From: Clostridia bacterium
GTDB taxonomy: Bacteria > Bacillota_A > Clostridia > Peptostreptococcales > Anaerovoracaceae
Direction: 5' to 3'
DNA length: 8,314 nt
Assembly (NCBI GenBank): GCA_024403175.1
Contig: JAKSSI010000050.1
Location: forward strand, 1 to 8,314
Position numbers and translations under genes: made by a program
Shown: positions 1-6,770 of the stretch, in pieces
Position numbering within the stretch: the stretch's first letter is position 1
How the letters are laid out: each line of letters begins with the position of its first letter
Notes under the pieces: generated by a model
Database searches by the model: none
What the model saw: the letters and a program-made list of their open reading frames with translations, nothing else
Told to the model about the DNA's origin: nothing

Positions 1-626
1 AATACCGATGTAATTACAATTTCAGAATATGCAGCCTGCCATATTAAGAAGTTTGACAGTCTTACCTCACCGCTGGTTCTAATTATAAGTTCAGGGTCCG
101 GGATATTAGCAGTGTAAAGCTTAGAACCAATAAGCTCTTCTGTAATTTCTTCCGGAGCAGTATTTTCTGCTACGATTTGTTTAACAGCTCTTACAATTTC
201 ATCTCTACCGCCGTAGTTTAAAGCAATGGAAAATACAAGACCTGTGTTGTTTTCTGTGGTTTTTAAAGCATCCTCAATCGAATCCTTTGAAGCCTTTGGA
301 AGTTTACTCCAATCTCCTAAGATTTGAACTTTAACATTATTTTGATTCAGCTCTTTAATTTCGCTACCAAAGTACTTTATAAGCAGCTTAAAAAGCCCTG
401 AAACTTCGTCTTCAGGACGTTTCCAATTCTCAGTTGAAAAAGCATAAACAGTCAGGTACTTCACACCTAATGTTTGTGAATGCCTGACTATTTCTCTAAG
501 CGCTTCCATACCCGCATTATGACCGAAAAGTCTTACCTGGCCACGCGCCTTGGCCCAGCGGCCGTTGCCATCCATAATGATGGCAACGTGCTGAGGTATT
601 CTGTTTTTATCAAGAGCGTTATTCAC
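1..626 (-). CDS. uppS: Isoprenyl transferase (undecaprenyl diphosphate synthase), C-terminus cut by window edge
   Basis: Cytosolic cis-prenyltransferase that adds isopentenyl units to farnesyl diphosphate to make undecaprenyl diphosphate, the lipid carrier for peptidoglycan and other wall polymers. Translating the minus strand from GTG at 626-624 gives 208 residues. [13 protein letters not shown] lies at 13-25, with the Mg/diphosphate-binding Asp at 19. FGHNAG follows, then the family motif [22 protein letters not shown], and [15 protein letters not shown] near the end. The family is usually about 230-250 aa, so some 30-40 residues lie beyond base 1. The GTG shares its G with the frr stop (TAGTG), and a GGAG at 632-635 lies 5 nt upstream. 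The only in-frame ATG nearby falls inside the catalytic motif, so GTG is the start. The overlap suggests translational coupling to frr. In Clostridia this gene is usually followed by cdsA. Confidence 0.96.
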   Translation of the reverse strand, partial: MNNALDKNRIPQHVAIIMDGNGRWAKARGQVRLFGHNAGMEALREIVRHSQTLGVKYLTVYAFSTENWKRPEDEVSGLFKLLIKYFGSEIKELNQNNVKVQILGDWSKLPKASKDSIEDALKTTENNTGLVFSIALNYGGRDEIVRAVKQIVAENTAPEEITEELIGSKLYTANIPDPELIIRTSGEVRLSNFLIWQAAYSEIVITSV

Positions 627-1177
627 TACAGCTCCATAAGTTCTTTTTCTTTTTCTGCAACCATAGAATCAATATCCTTCATGCACTTGTCAGTGGACTT
701 CTGGATCTGATCTAATTCCTTCTTAACATCATCTTCTGTAAGAAGTCCGTCTTTTTCGTCCTTCTTAATCTGATCGTTAGCGTCTCTTCTGCAGTTTCTT
801 ACAGCAACCTTTGCTTCTTCTCCAAGCTTCTTAATCTGCTTAGCAAGATCCTTACGTCTTTCTTCTGTAAGCGGTGGAATTACAAGTCTGATAACCTTAC
901 CATCGGAGTTAGGGTTAATTCCAATGTCGGAAACCATAATAGCCTTTTCAATAAGCTTTGTAACGGATGGGTCGAAAGGCTGAATTGTAATGCTTCTTGG
1001 GTCTGGTGTCTGAATGTTAGCAAGATTCTTAACTGGTGTCTGTGTACCATAGTAATCGATTGCAATCTGATCAAGAAGAGATGCATTAGCTCTTCCAGCT
1101 CTAACGCTATTTAATTCGGACTTAAGAACGTGAAGTGTCTTGTCCATTTTTTCTTTATAAATTTCCTGAGCTCCCAT
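626..1177 (-). CDS. frr: Ribosome recycling factor
   Basis: Splits post-termination ribosomes together with EF-G so that subunits and mRNA are reused; cytosolic and essential in bacteria. The product is 183 aa, close to the usual 185. It has the RRF layout: an N-terminal helix with [13 protein letters not shown], a central beta domain ([16 protein letters not shown], then IQPFDPS), the highly conserved [12 protein letters not shown], and [16 protein letters not shown], which carries the arginines of the three-helix bundle that touch 23S rRNA. The frame is open back to a TTG at 1198, but that codon lies inside the pyrH end and has no SD. The ATG at 1177 has a perfect AGGAGG 6 nt upstream and gives the family length, so it is the start. 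It lies 10 nt after pyrH and overlaps uppS by one base. Confidence 0.98.
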   Translation of the reverse strand: MGAQEIYKEKMDKTLHVLKSELNSVRAGRANASLLDQIAIDYYGTQTPVKNLANIQTPDPRSITIQPFDPSVTKLIEKAIMVSDIGINPNSDGKVIRLVIPPLTEERRKDLAKQIKKLGEEAKVAVRNCRRDANDQIKKDEKDGLLTEDDVKKELDQIQKSTDKCMKDIDSMVAEKEKELMEL

Positions 1178-1183
1178 TTGTGT

Positions 1184-1189
1184 CCTCCT
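1184..1189 (-). promoter_or_regulatory. Ribosome binding site of frr
   Basis: A perfect AGGAGG on the minus strand, 6 nt before the ATG at 1177. It overlaps the pyrH stop codon (TAGGAGG), so ribosomes ending on pyrH finish on the frr SD. It fixes the frr start at 1177 rather than the upstream TTG at 1198. Confidence 0.9.
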
Positions 1190-1904
1190 AGTAAACAACT
1201 GTACCTATCTTTTCGCCTTTGCAAGCACGAACGATTGCATTCTTTTCAGCAAGGCCGAATACGTGAATCTTCATGCCGTTATCTCTGCAAAGAGAAGCTG
1301 CGGTTGAATCCATAACCTTAAGATCTTTTTCAAGAACTTCAGTATGAGTAATTTTATCGAAACGCTTAGCGTTAGGATTGATTTCTGGGTCGCTGTCGTA
1401 AACAGCATCTACCTTCTTAGCAAGCAGAATTACGTCTGCTTGAATTTCTACAGCTCTTAAAGCTGCGCCTGTATCTGTAGAGAAGAATGGGCTTCCTGTG
1501 CCGCCAGCAAATACTACAACAACGCCTTTATCGAGTAATGTTCTAGCTCTATTGATAGTATATGGTTCAGCAACAGATGGCATTGAAACAGCTGTTAATA
1601 GTCTTGTTTCAATCTTTGCTGTGGAAAGCGCATCTTTTAAAGCAAGACCGTTCATGCAAGTAGCAAGCATACCAATCTGATCTGCAAGCGCTCTATCCAT
1701 ATCGCCAGATGTTCTACCACGCCAGAAATTGCCACCGCCGACAACAATACCAACCTGAACACCCATCTTAACTAATGATTTAACTTCTTTAGCAACTTTT
1801 GCAAGTTTTTCAGGGCTAATTCCCTTTCCATCTTCGCAAGAAAGTGCTTCGCCGCTTACCTTAAGCAGCACTCTTTTATATTTAGCAGTTTTACCAGTGG
1901 CCAT
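1188..1904 (-). CDS. pyrH: UMP kinase (uridylate kinase)
   Basis: Phosphorylates UMP to UDP with ATP in pyrimidine nucleotide synthesis; a cytosolic hexamer of the amino-acid-kinase fold, usually regulated by GTP and UTP. The 238-aa product is the normal length. Visible motifs are KVSGEAL at 15-21 (phosphate binding), [10 protein letters not shown] at 55-64, [15 protein letters not shown] at about 75-89, [18 protein letters not shown] at about 134-151 (nucleotide and UMP contacts) and [10 protein letters not shown] at 164-173. The frame is open to a GTG at 1928, but an AAAGGAGG at 1909-1916 sits just before the ATG at 1904 and would lie inside the longer form, so 1904 is chosen. frr and uppS follow closely. 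rpsB-tsf, often found just upstream of pyrH, is absent here; the previous gene is an Hpt phosphotransferase. Confidence 0.98.
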   Translation of the reverse strand: MATGKTAKYKRVLLKVSGEALSCEDGKGISPEKLAKVAKEVKSLVKMGVQVGIVVGGGNFWRGRTSGDMDRALADQIGMLATCMNGLALKDALSTAKIETRLLTAVSMPSVAEPYTINRARTLLDKGVVVVFAGGTGSPFFSTDTGAALRAVEIQADVILLAKKVDAVYDSDPEINPNAKRFDKITHTEVLEKDLKVMDSTAASLCRDNGMKIHVFGLAEKNAIVRACKGEKIGTVVY

Positions 1905-1908
1905 AGCT

Positions 1909-1916
1909 CCTCCTTT
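1909..1916 (-). promoter_or_regulatory. Ribosome binding site of pyrH
   Basis: AAAGGAGG on the minus strand, 4-5 nt before the ATG at 1904. It rules out the in-frame GTG at 1928, which lies upstream of this site. Confidence 0.85.
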
Positions 1917-1944
1917 GGTAAATAACACTTTATTTCAATTTACT

Positions 1945-1953
1945 ATTATAACA
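1945..1953 (-). promoter_or_regulatory. Probable extended -10 promoter for pyrH-frr-uppS
   Basis: The minus strand reads TGTTATAAT, a perfect TATAAT (1945-1950) with a TG extended -10 element. The expected start point is near 1938, giving a leader of about 34 nt before the pyrH ATG. The hexamer 17 bp upstream (AACATT) is a poor -35, so recognition would rest on the extended -10. The element lies inside the 72-nt hpt-pyrH gap, so the housekeeping genes probably do not depend only on read-through from the signalling operon. Confidence 0.6.
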
Positions 1954-1976
1954 TATATTTATGCGATAATGTTATA
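1947..1976. repeat. Inverted repeat over the pyrH promoter
   Basis: Perfect 8-bp arms TATAACAT (1947-1954) and ATGTTATA (1969-1976) separated by 14 bp. One arm covers most of the -10 box and the other covers the expected -35 position. It is almost all A/T, so it is a poor hairpin, and no T-run on the minus strand marks it as a terminator. The placement is that of an operator, but AT-rich DNA can give such pairs by chance. Confidence 0.35.
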
Positions 1977-2327
1977 TTATTCAGCTTCGTGGATGACATC
2001 TAAGTACTTTTTGTACTCTGCCATTAGTTGAGAATGGTTTGCGAGAATATATTCTTCGTTGGCATCAGCTGCAGCAAACTGCATTTTTTCGCACACATCA
2101 CCAAATGATGTAAAGCCTACAGTTCTTGAACTACTTTTTAAAGCATGAACAAGAATTTCGTAATTCTTCCAATCCTTTGCATTAAAGAATTCGTTGATTT
2201 GATTATATTTATCGTTAGCGTATTCACCCATCATTTCTTCGAAAAATTCCGGGTCGTCGGCACAATAAGCAAGGCCTGTTTCATAATCAAGTTCAGATAA
2301 TTTTTCTCTAATAAGATCTATATTCAT
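1977..2327 (-). CDS. Hpt (histidine phosphotransfer) domain protein
   Basis: A single-domain 116-aa cytosolic phosphotransfer protein. The Hpt signature HALKSSSRTVG is at 61-71; H61 is the predicted phosphorylated residue, followed by the typical K and small residues that form the docking surface. The rest reads as the expected helical bundle (EFFEEMMGEYANDKYNQI before it, DVCEKMQFAAADA after it). There is no kinase domain. The ATG shares its A with the TAA of the hybrid kinase (TAATG), so the two are almost certainly translationally coupled and act together: H61 should take phosphate from the kinase receiver D1033 and pass it to the REC-HD-GYP regulator D60. A purine-rich AAGAGGAAGAG in the kinase end is the likely SD. 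No terminator is seen after its stop. Confidence 0.93.
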   Translation of the reverse strand: MNIDLIREKLSELDYETGLAYCADDPEFFEEMMGEYANDKYNQINEFFNAKDWKNYEILVHALKSSSRTVGFTSFGDVCEKMQFAAADANEEYILANHSQLMAEYKKYLDVIHEAE

Positions 2328-5300
2328 TACTCTTCCTCTTCAATTAACTCCTGACGAATATATTTAAACAACATTTTTTCAATTTCTTCACCCTTAACAG
2401 GTTTTGATAGATAATCATCAAATCCTGCTTCAAGATAAGACTGCTTAGCACCTGCTATGGCGTTGGCTGTAAGAGCAATGACTGGTGTGTTTTCAACAAG
2501 ATTCTGCTTTTTAGCCTCCTGAAGTGTTTCAATACCATCTAAATCAGGCATCATATGGTCTAAGAAAACAATGTCGTACTTTTGCTCTTTAAGCATTTCA
2601 AGAGCCTTTCTTCCACCAGATGCCGTATCTACAATGGCCTTTGTTCGCTTAAGTAGTCTTGTTTCAACCTTTAAATTCATTTCAGTATCATCTACTAAAA
2701 GAATTCTTGCTTTAGGAATTACATGCTTTATAGCCACCTGTGCAGGCTTTAAAGATTCCTTGAAACGATGCTTATAATCACCGATTGGAGTACTGTCAAC
2801 AACAACCTGTTCTAAGTTGAAATAGAATTCCGAACCTACACCAAATTCGCTAGTAACCTCCAAATTACTATCCATCATATGCAAAAGTCTAGATGTAATT
2901 GTAATGCCAAGGCCAGTACCCTCAATATTTCTATTGGCACGTTCATCGATACGAGTAAAGCTACTAAATAACTTCTTCATATCTTCTGGTCTAATGCCTT
3001 TGCCAGTATCCTTTACTGAAACTAAAAGTCTAATCTTATCCTTTTCGCCTTCAGTCTTCTTAATTTCAGACCCTTTAATAGTAAGTGTAACAGAACCCTT
3101 ATCAGTGTATTTAACTGCATTTGTAAGAATGTTTGTAATAATCTGGCGGATTCTAACGTCGTCACCATAAAGCTTAGCTGGCAGATTTTCATCTATATCA
3201 AGATTTAATACAAGGCCCTTTTTTTCTGCCCTTGTGGCAATCATATTAACAAGGTCGTTAATTACAGAGCTTACATCGTAATCAACTGGAACAATTTCCA
3301 TCTTACCGGATTCAATCTTAGAGAAGTCTAAAATGTCGTTAATAATGGAAAGAAGCGTACGGCCTGCAGACTGAATATCTGAAGAATATTCCTGAATTAC
3401 AGGATCTTTGGCTTCGCGCATTATCATTTCATTCATACCTAAAACAGCATTAATAGGAGTACGAATTTCGTGTGACATATTAGCTAAGAAGTCTGACTTT
3501 GCCTTACCCGCAGCTATGGCCTCATCGGCTGCAAGTTTAAGTTTATGATTAAGTCTTTCCTGCCATTTTGCCATAAATCTAATAATGACAATAATAACGC
3601 CAACACTTATCGCGAAAATAAGCAAAAGCATAGCGTCAGAAAGAATCAGTGTAGAATAAATACTCCAAAAATCCTTAACAGTAACTACAGTAAATCCAGA
3701 TCTTTTTTCTCTTGATGCAAGAGCAACTTTAGATCCTTTGAAATCCTTAATGTTAGTAAGCTTTTCAGCAACCAAAGCACCTCGATATTCTGTTTCAGCC
3801 GCATTTACAGATTTAGTAGAACTCATTTGATAGTCTACATTTGGATGATTAAGAATTATGTAGTTAGGGTCTGTAAGGAAAGCATAACCATCGTTAGTAT
3901 AGCTTTCACCAAGGATATTAATAAGGGTATCCATATAGAAGTCGATACCTACAAGCCCTATAATTTCCCCTGCTTCATCCTTTACCAGTTGAGAGAATGT
4001 AACACAGTACATTCCAGTCTGTTCATCTTTATAAGGCGTTGAAATGTTAAATCCGTTTTCAGAAAGAATTGTGTCAACGTACCAATCTCTTGATTCAACA
4101 TGCCAATTTGGGTCAGTAGGCTGCCAACCGTTATTCATAATAACAGTGTGTTCCCAAGATGGATTTACAATATATGCAACAGAAATATCTGAATTATCTT
4201 TTACAACATTATCGATGTACTTAACTGAATATTCATAATCTTCGTACATATTTGGATTCGCACCAAGGTGCAGCGCCATGTCGTTGGTTAAAGTAATGTT
4301 AGTATCAATCCAGCTCTTAACCTGAGAAGAATAAACGTCAGATTCCATTTCCATTCGAGCATTAACGTAGTTAAACTGAGTTAATGTATTTACAAGGATA
4401 GAAACAATTGCGGCAATAACAAGAACTGTAATGATTAAAGAGCCTTGTCTTTTGTACGAACCTGTATCGGCAGAATCATCGGAAAGCTTTTTCTTCAGAT
4501 CCTTTTCAACGTTTTCGCGCGTAATTTTTGTAAGAGAATTAAGGTTTTTAAGAGAATCAGAAAGCTCTTCGGCAGATTCTTTAATTAAATCTGTAGTTCC
4601 GAAGTTTCCCTTATTAAGACTTCTATTTAGTTCAACCTGATTTAAGATAATAGAAACAGGTCTGCTAAGTTCTGTGAAGGCATGGCTAATTACCTTATCG
4701 CGACTTTCCAAAGCACCTTCCATATCAGAATTCTTCTTGTAGAAAAGAATGTAAGTAATAAGAAAGGCTAAAGCAAAAAGTACAATTAAGGAATTAACAA
4801 TTAATGATCCTGCACTTACACCAGAGTTCATAATATATGCAGGGATACATACAATTGGATACCAGCCAAAGGATGTTTTGTCGGAGAAAACAGTGTAATT
4901 TACACCGTCAAGAGTTTTATATTCAAAGTAATTACCGTAAAGATTGAAAACCTTTTCGATAAGTTCACTATAATCTAAAACTTCGTAATTCTTACCTACA
5001 AAAGAGTTATCTGTATGGCCAATAATAGTACCACTTTCATTAACGATAATAGAAATACCGTCAATGCTGGCACTCATTTCATCAATATAATTTTGAATAT
5101 CGGTCATGGTAAAATCCATACCGATAATAGTTTTACCATCGCTTAAAAGCTTGGAAATGGAATAGCAAAGTTCGCCAGTATTGGCGTCAGTATAAGGATT
5201 TGTTATAAATACTTTGCCTGCATTTTTAAGAGCACCAACATACCATTCTCTTTCTGTTAAGTGAAAGTGAGCAGTTGGAACAAAGTTTTCCATATACAGT

Positions 5301-5656
5301 TTCCCATCGTAAGCTACGTAATTTGCTGTACATGTTCCATTGGTAATTTCGACCAATTCAATATTACGGTTATGAATAAAACTGTTAATGGTTCTAGCAC
5401 TTAAACCATTATTTCCAACCGATAAAATTTCCAGATCTGAAGCAAATTTTTCAGCATAGCTTTCAGCCTTTGTTAAGGAGTTTTCTACCTGCCCTGCAAT
5501 GTTAGAGAGTCTCAGCTGACCTTCAGACTGAATATTTGTCCTTTCCAGTCTATTAAAATAGTGATAGCTGGTACCAAGTGCAATTGAAAATAAAAGTAAA
5601 ATTGCAATGATTCCAGTCCAAAACTTTGTTCTTTTATAGAAAGGTTTATTGCTCAT
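2327..5656 (-). CDS. Hybrid sensor histidine kinase with two tandem dCache sensors and a receiver domain
   Basis: A 1109-aa membrane kinase. By eye, in order: TM1 13-31; extracytoplasmic dCache-1 about 35-283; TM2 284-306; cytoplasmic helical segment 312-390 resembling a decayed DHp domain; TM3 405-425; dCache-2 about 430-662; TM4 673-694; HisKA about 705-785 with MSHEIRTP and phospho-His H729; HATPase_c about 820-948 with N box N842/N846, DTGKGI 883-888, FSSF 897-900 and GTGLGI 913-918; and a C-terminal receiver about 983-1100 with D989/D990, phospho-acceptor D1033, T1063 and K1085. All catalytic residues are present. Both sensors carry R-x-W-Y, Y-x-D and a later D (R136/W138/Y139, Y155/D157, D181; R523/W525/Y526, Y542/D544, D572), the pattern of amino-acid-binding dCache domains. 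No HAMP is visible. Starts at ATG 5656, 11 nt after the regulator gene, whose TAG stop overlaps an AGGA SD. It should phosphorylate the neighbouring Hpt and regulator. The ligand is inferred, not shown. Confidence 0.95.
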   Translation of the reverse strand: MSNKPFYKRTKFWTGIIAILLLFSIALGTSYHYFNRLERTNIQSEGQLRLSNIAGQVENSLTKAESYAEKFASDLEILSVGNNGLSARTINSFIHNRNIELVEITNGTCTANYVAYDGKLYMENFVPTAHFHLTEREWYVGALKNAGKVFITNPYTDANTGELCYSISKLLSDGKTIIGMDFTMTDIQNYIDEMSASIDGISIIVNESGTIIGHTDNSFVGKNYEVLDYSELIEKVFNLYGNYFEYKTLDGVNYTVFSDKTSFGWYPIVCIPAYIMNSGVSAGSLIVNSLIVLFALAFLITYILFYKKNSDMEGALESRDKVISHAFTELSRPVSIILNQVELNRSLNKGNFGTTDLIKESAEELSDSLKNLNSLTKITRENVEKDLKKKLSDDSADTGSYKRQGSLIITVLVIAAIVSILVNTLTQFNYVNARMEMESDVYSSQVKSWIDTNITLTNDMALHLGANPNMYEDYEYSVKYIDNVVKDNSDISVAYIVNPSWEHTVIMNNGWQPTDPNWHVESRDWYVDTILSENGFNISTPYKDEQTGMYCVTFSQLVKDEAGEIIGLVGIDFYMDTLINILGESYTNDGYAFLTDPNYIILNHPNVDYQMSSTKSVNAAETEYRGALVAEKLTNIKDFKGSKVALASREKRSGFTVVTVKDFWSIYSTLILSDAMLLLIFAISVGVIIVIIRFMAKWQERLNHKLKLAADEAIAAGKAKSDFLANMSHEIRTPINAVLGMNEMIMREAKDPVIQEYSSDIQSAGRTLLSIINDILDFSKIESGKMEIVPVDYDVSSVINDLVNMIATRAEKKGLVLNLDIDENLPAKLYGDDVRIRQIITNILTNAVKYTDKGSVTLTIKGSEIKKTEGEKDKIRLLVSVKDTGKGIRPEDMKKLFSSFTRIDERANRNIEGTGLGITITSRLLHMMDSNLEVTSEFGVGSEFYFNLEQVVVDSTPIGDYKHRFKESLKPAQVAIKHVIPKARILLVDDTEMNLKVETRLLKRTKAIVDTASGGRKALEMLKEQKYDIVFLDHMMPDLDGIETLQEAKKQNLVENTPVIALTANAIAGAKQSYLEAGFDDYLSKPVKGEEIEKMLFKYIRQELIEEEE
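4487..4723 (-). other. Degenerate histidine-kinase dimerisation (pseudo-DHp) segment inside the hybrid kinase
   Basis: Kinase residues 312-390, between TM2 and TM3, resemble the functional HisKA region of the same protein. FTELSRPVSIILNQVEL (327-343) lines up with MSHEIRTPINAVLGMNEM (from 727): Glu, Pro and the hydrophobic pattern are kept, but the phospho-accepting His is replaced by Thr328. The second helix, 358-384 (ending TKITRENVE), aligns without gaps to 761-787 (ending SKIESGKME). The helix-to-helix distance differs by only 2 residues. No ATPase domain follows; a Lys-rich stretch leads straight into TM3. Seen by manual alignment; the domain call is inference. Confidence 0.65.
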
Positions 5657-5667
5657 GATAACTAGTC

Positions 5668-6747
5668 CTAAATCTTAGAATAATACGTTTCAAGTTCTTC
5701 TCTGCACTCTTCAAACATTTCAGTTAAAACTGGGTCGAAGTGCGATCCTTTAGAATCATTTATGATATTGAAGGCAATATCAAAGGGGAAAGACTCTTTG
5801 TAGCATCTTTTTCTAATAAGAGCATCGAAAACATCAGCTAAAGCCATAATTCTTGCTTCTAAAGGTATTTCATCGCCTTTCAATCCACAAGGATAACCAC
5901 TGCCATCATATTTTTCATGATGATATTTTGCTATATTTAAAGCGATTTTATAGAACTGTGGATCGTCCTCTTCATCGAATATTTTATTAAGTACTTCCCC
6001 GCCGTTAGCCGCATGAGATTTCATACAATCAAATTCTTCGACAGTAAACTTTCCTGGCTTTCGTAAAATAGCATCGTCTATGGTGATCTTTCCAAGATCG
6101 TGAAGTGGCGCAGCCTTAACAAGTTTTTTAAGGAATCCAGCTTCGAACATATTGCTATGCTTTTCCAAATGAGTTGCAAAGATTTGAATAACAGCACTAG
6201 TTCTCTTAATGTGACCACCGGTGTTTGGGTCGCGCCCTTCTACCATCTCGGCCATACCAAGAATTAGCTTATTATGCATCTTTACAACATTGGCTGTTTG
6301 GATTTCAACTTCTTTTTCAAGCCTTGCATTGTAATTGCTCATTTCGTTTTGAAGTCGTTTAAGTTCTAAGATTCTCCAAACTCGCTGGGCAAGTACATCA
6401 TTTACAAAAGGCTTTACTACAAAATCCATTGCACCACTCTTAAAGCATTGAATTTCAACCTCTGGAGTGTTGTCTGCAGTTAGATAAATAACAGGAATTT
6501 CTTTAGTTTTAGAGTCTGATTGCAGCTGCGCCATTACTTCAAAGCCATTCATTTCTGGCATTAAAATATCAAGCAAAATAAGGTCTACAAACGTGGTTTT
6601 AAGCAGCTCTAGACATTCCATACCAGATGCTGCTTTAACAACGCTGTATCCCTGCTTTTTAAGCACTACTTCAGCTCTTCTAAGGTTCATGTTGTCATCG
6701 TCGACAACCATAACAACCCATGGTTTTAAAACCTGAGTTTCGTTCAT
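5668..6747 (-). CDS. Response regulator with HD-GYP output domain (probable cyclic di-GMP phosphodiesterase)
   Basis: 359 aa, cytosolic, no membrane segment. The N-terminal receiver (about 10-125) has acidic residues D16/D17, phospho-acceptor D60 in LILLDILMPEMNG, T90 and K112. A heptad-like linker about 128-160 probably forms a coiled coil. The HD-GYP domain about 160-355 has GGH (His179), LHDLGKI with H216/D217, KPGKFT, H245, HHEKYDGSGYP at 276-286 and ALAD with D305. All metal-binding and GYP residues are present, so it should hydrolyse c-di-GMP. D60 is the expected end point of the relay from the downstream kinase and Hpt. It begins 23 nt after trxB. A stop codon directly precedes the ATG at 6747, so no longer form exists. 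The AAGGAG lies 12 nt upstream, an unusually long spacing that may limit translation. Confidence 0.95.
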   Translation of the reverse strand: MNETQVLKPWVVMVVDDDNMNLRRAEVVLKKQGYSVVKAASGMECLELLKTTFVDLILLDILMPEMNGFEVMAQLQSDSKTKEIPVIYLTADNTPEVEIQCFKSGAMDFVVKPFVNDVLAQRVWRILELKRLQNEMSNYNARLEKEVEIQTANVVKMHNKLILGMAEMVEGRDPNTGGHIKRTSAVIQIFATHLEKHSNMFEAGFLKKLVKAAPLHDLGKITIDDAILRKPGKFTVEEFDCMKSHAANGGEVLNKIFDEEDDPQFYKIALNIAKYHHEKYDGSGYPCGLKGDEIPLEARIMALADVFDALIRKRCYKESFPFDIAFNIINDSKGSHFDPVLTEMFEECREELETYYSKI

Positions 6748-6770
6748 CTATTTCTAAGTCTCCTTAAAAT

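Noticed and set aside
480..710. A plus-strand frame spanning the uppS-frr junction
   Set aside because: It is antisense to two conserved genes and has low-complexity Ser/Ile content, with no SD.
1188..1928. Longer pyrH form from GTG at 1928, and longer frr from TTG at 1198
   Set aside because: In both cases a strong SD lies downstream of the alternative start and just before an internal ATG that gives the normal family length.
1947..1976. The inverted repeat after hpt as a Rho-independent terminator
   Set aside because: The stem has only one G/C pair per arm, a 14-nt loop and no T-run, so it would not be stable enough.
4487..4723. A HAMP domain between TM2 and TM3 of the kinase
   Set aside because: The segment lacks the HAMP proline and glutamate pattern after the membrane helix and aligns better with the DHp helices of the same protein.
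2327..5656. Two separate kinase genes joined by a sequencing error
   Set aside because: The frame is continuous over 1109 codons, the segment between the modules has no start or stop remnants, and all four membrane helices have sensible topology.
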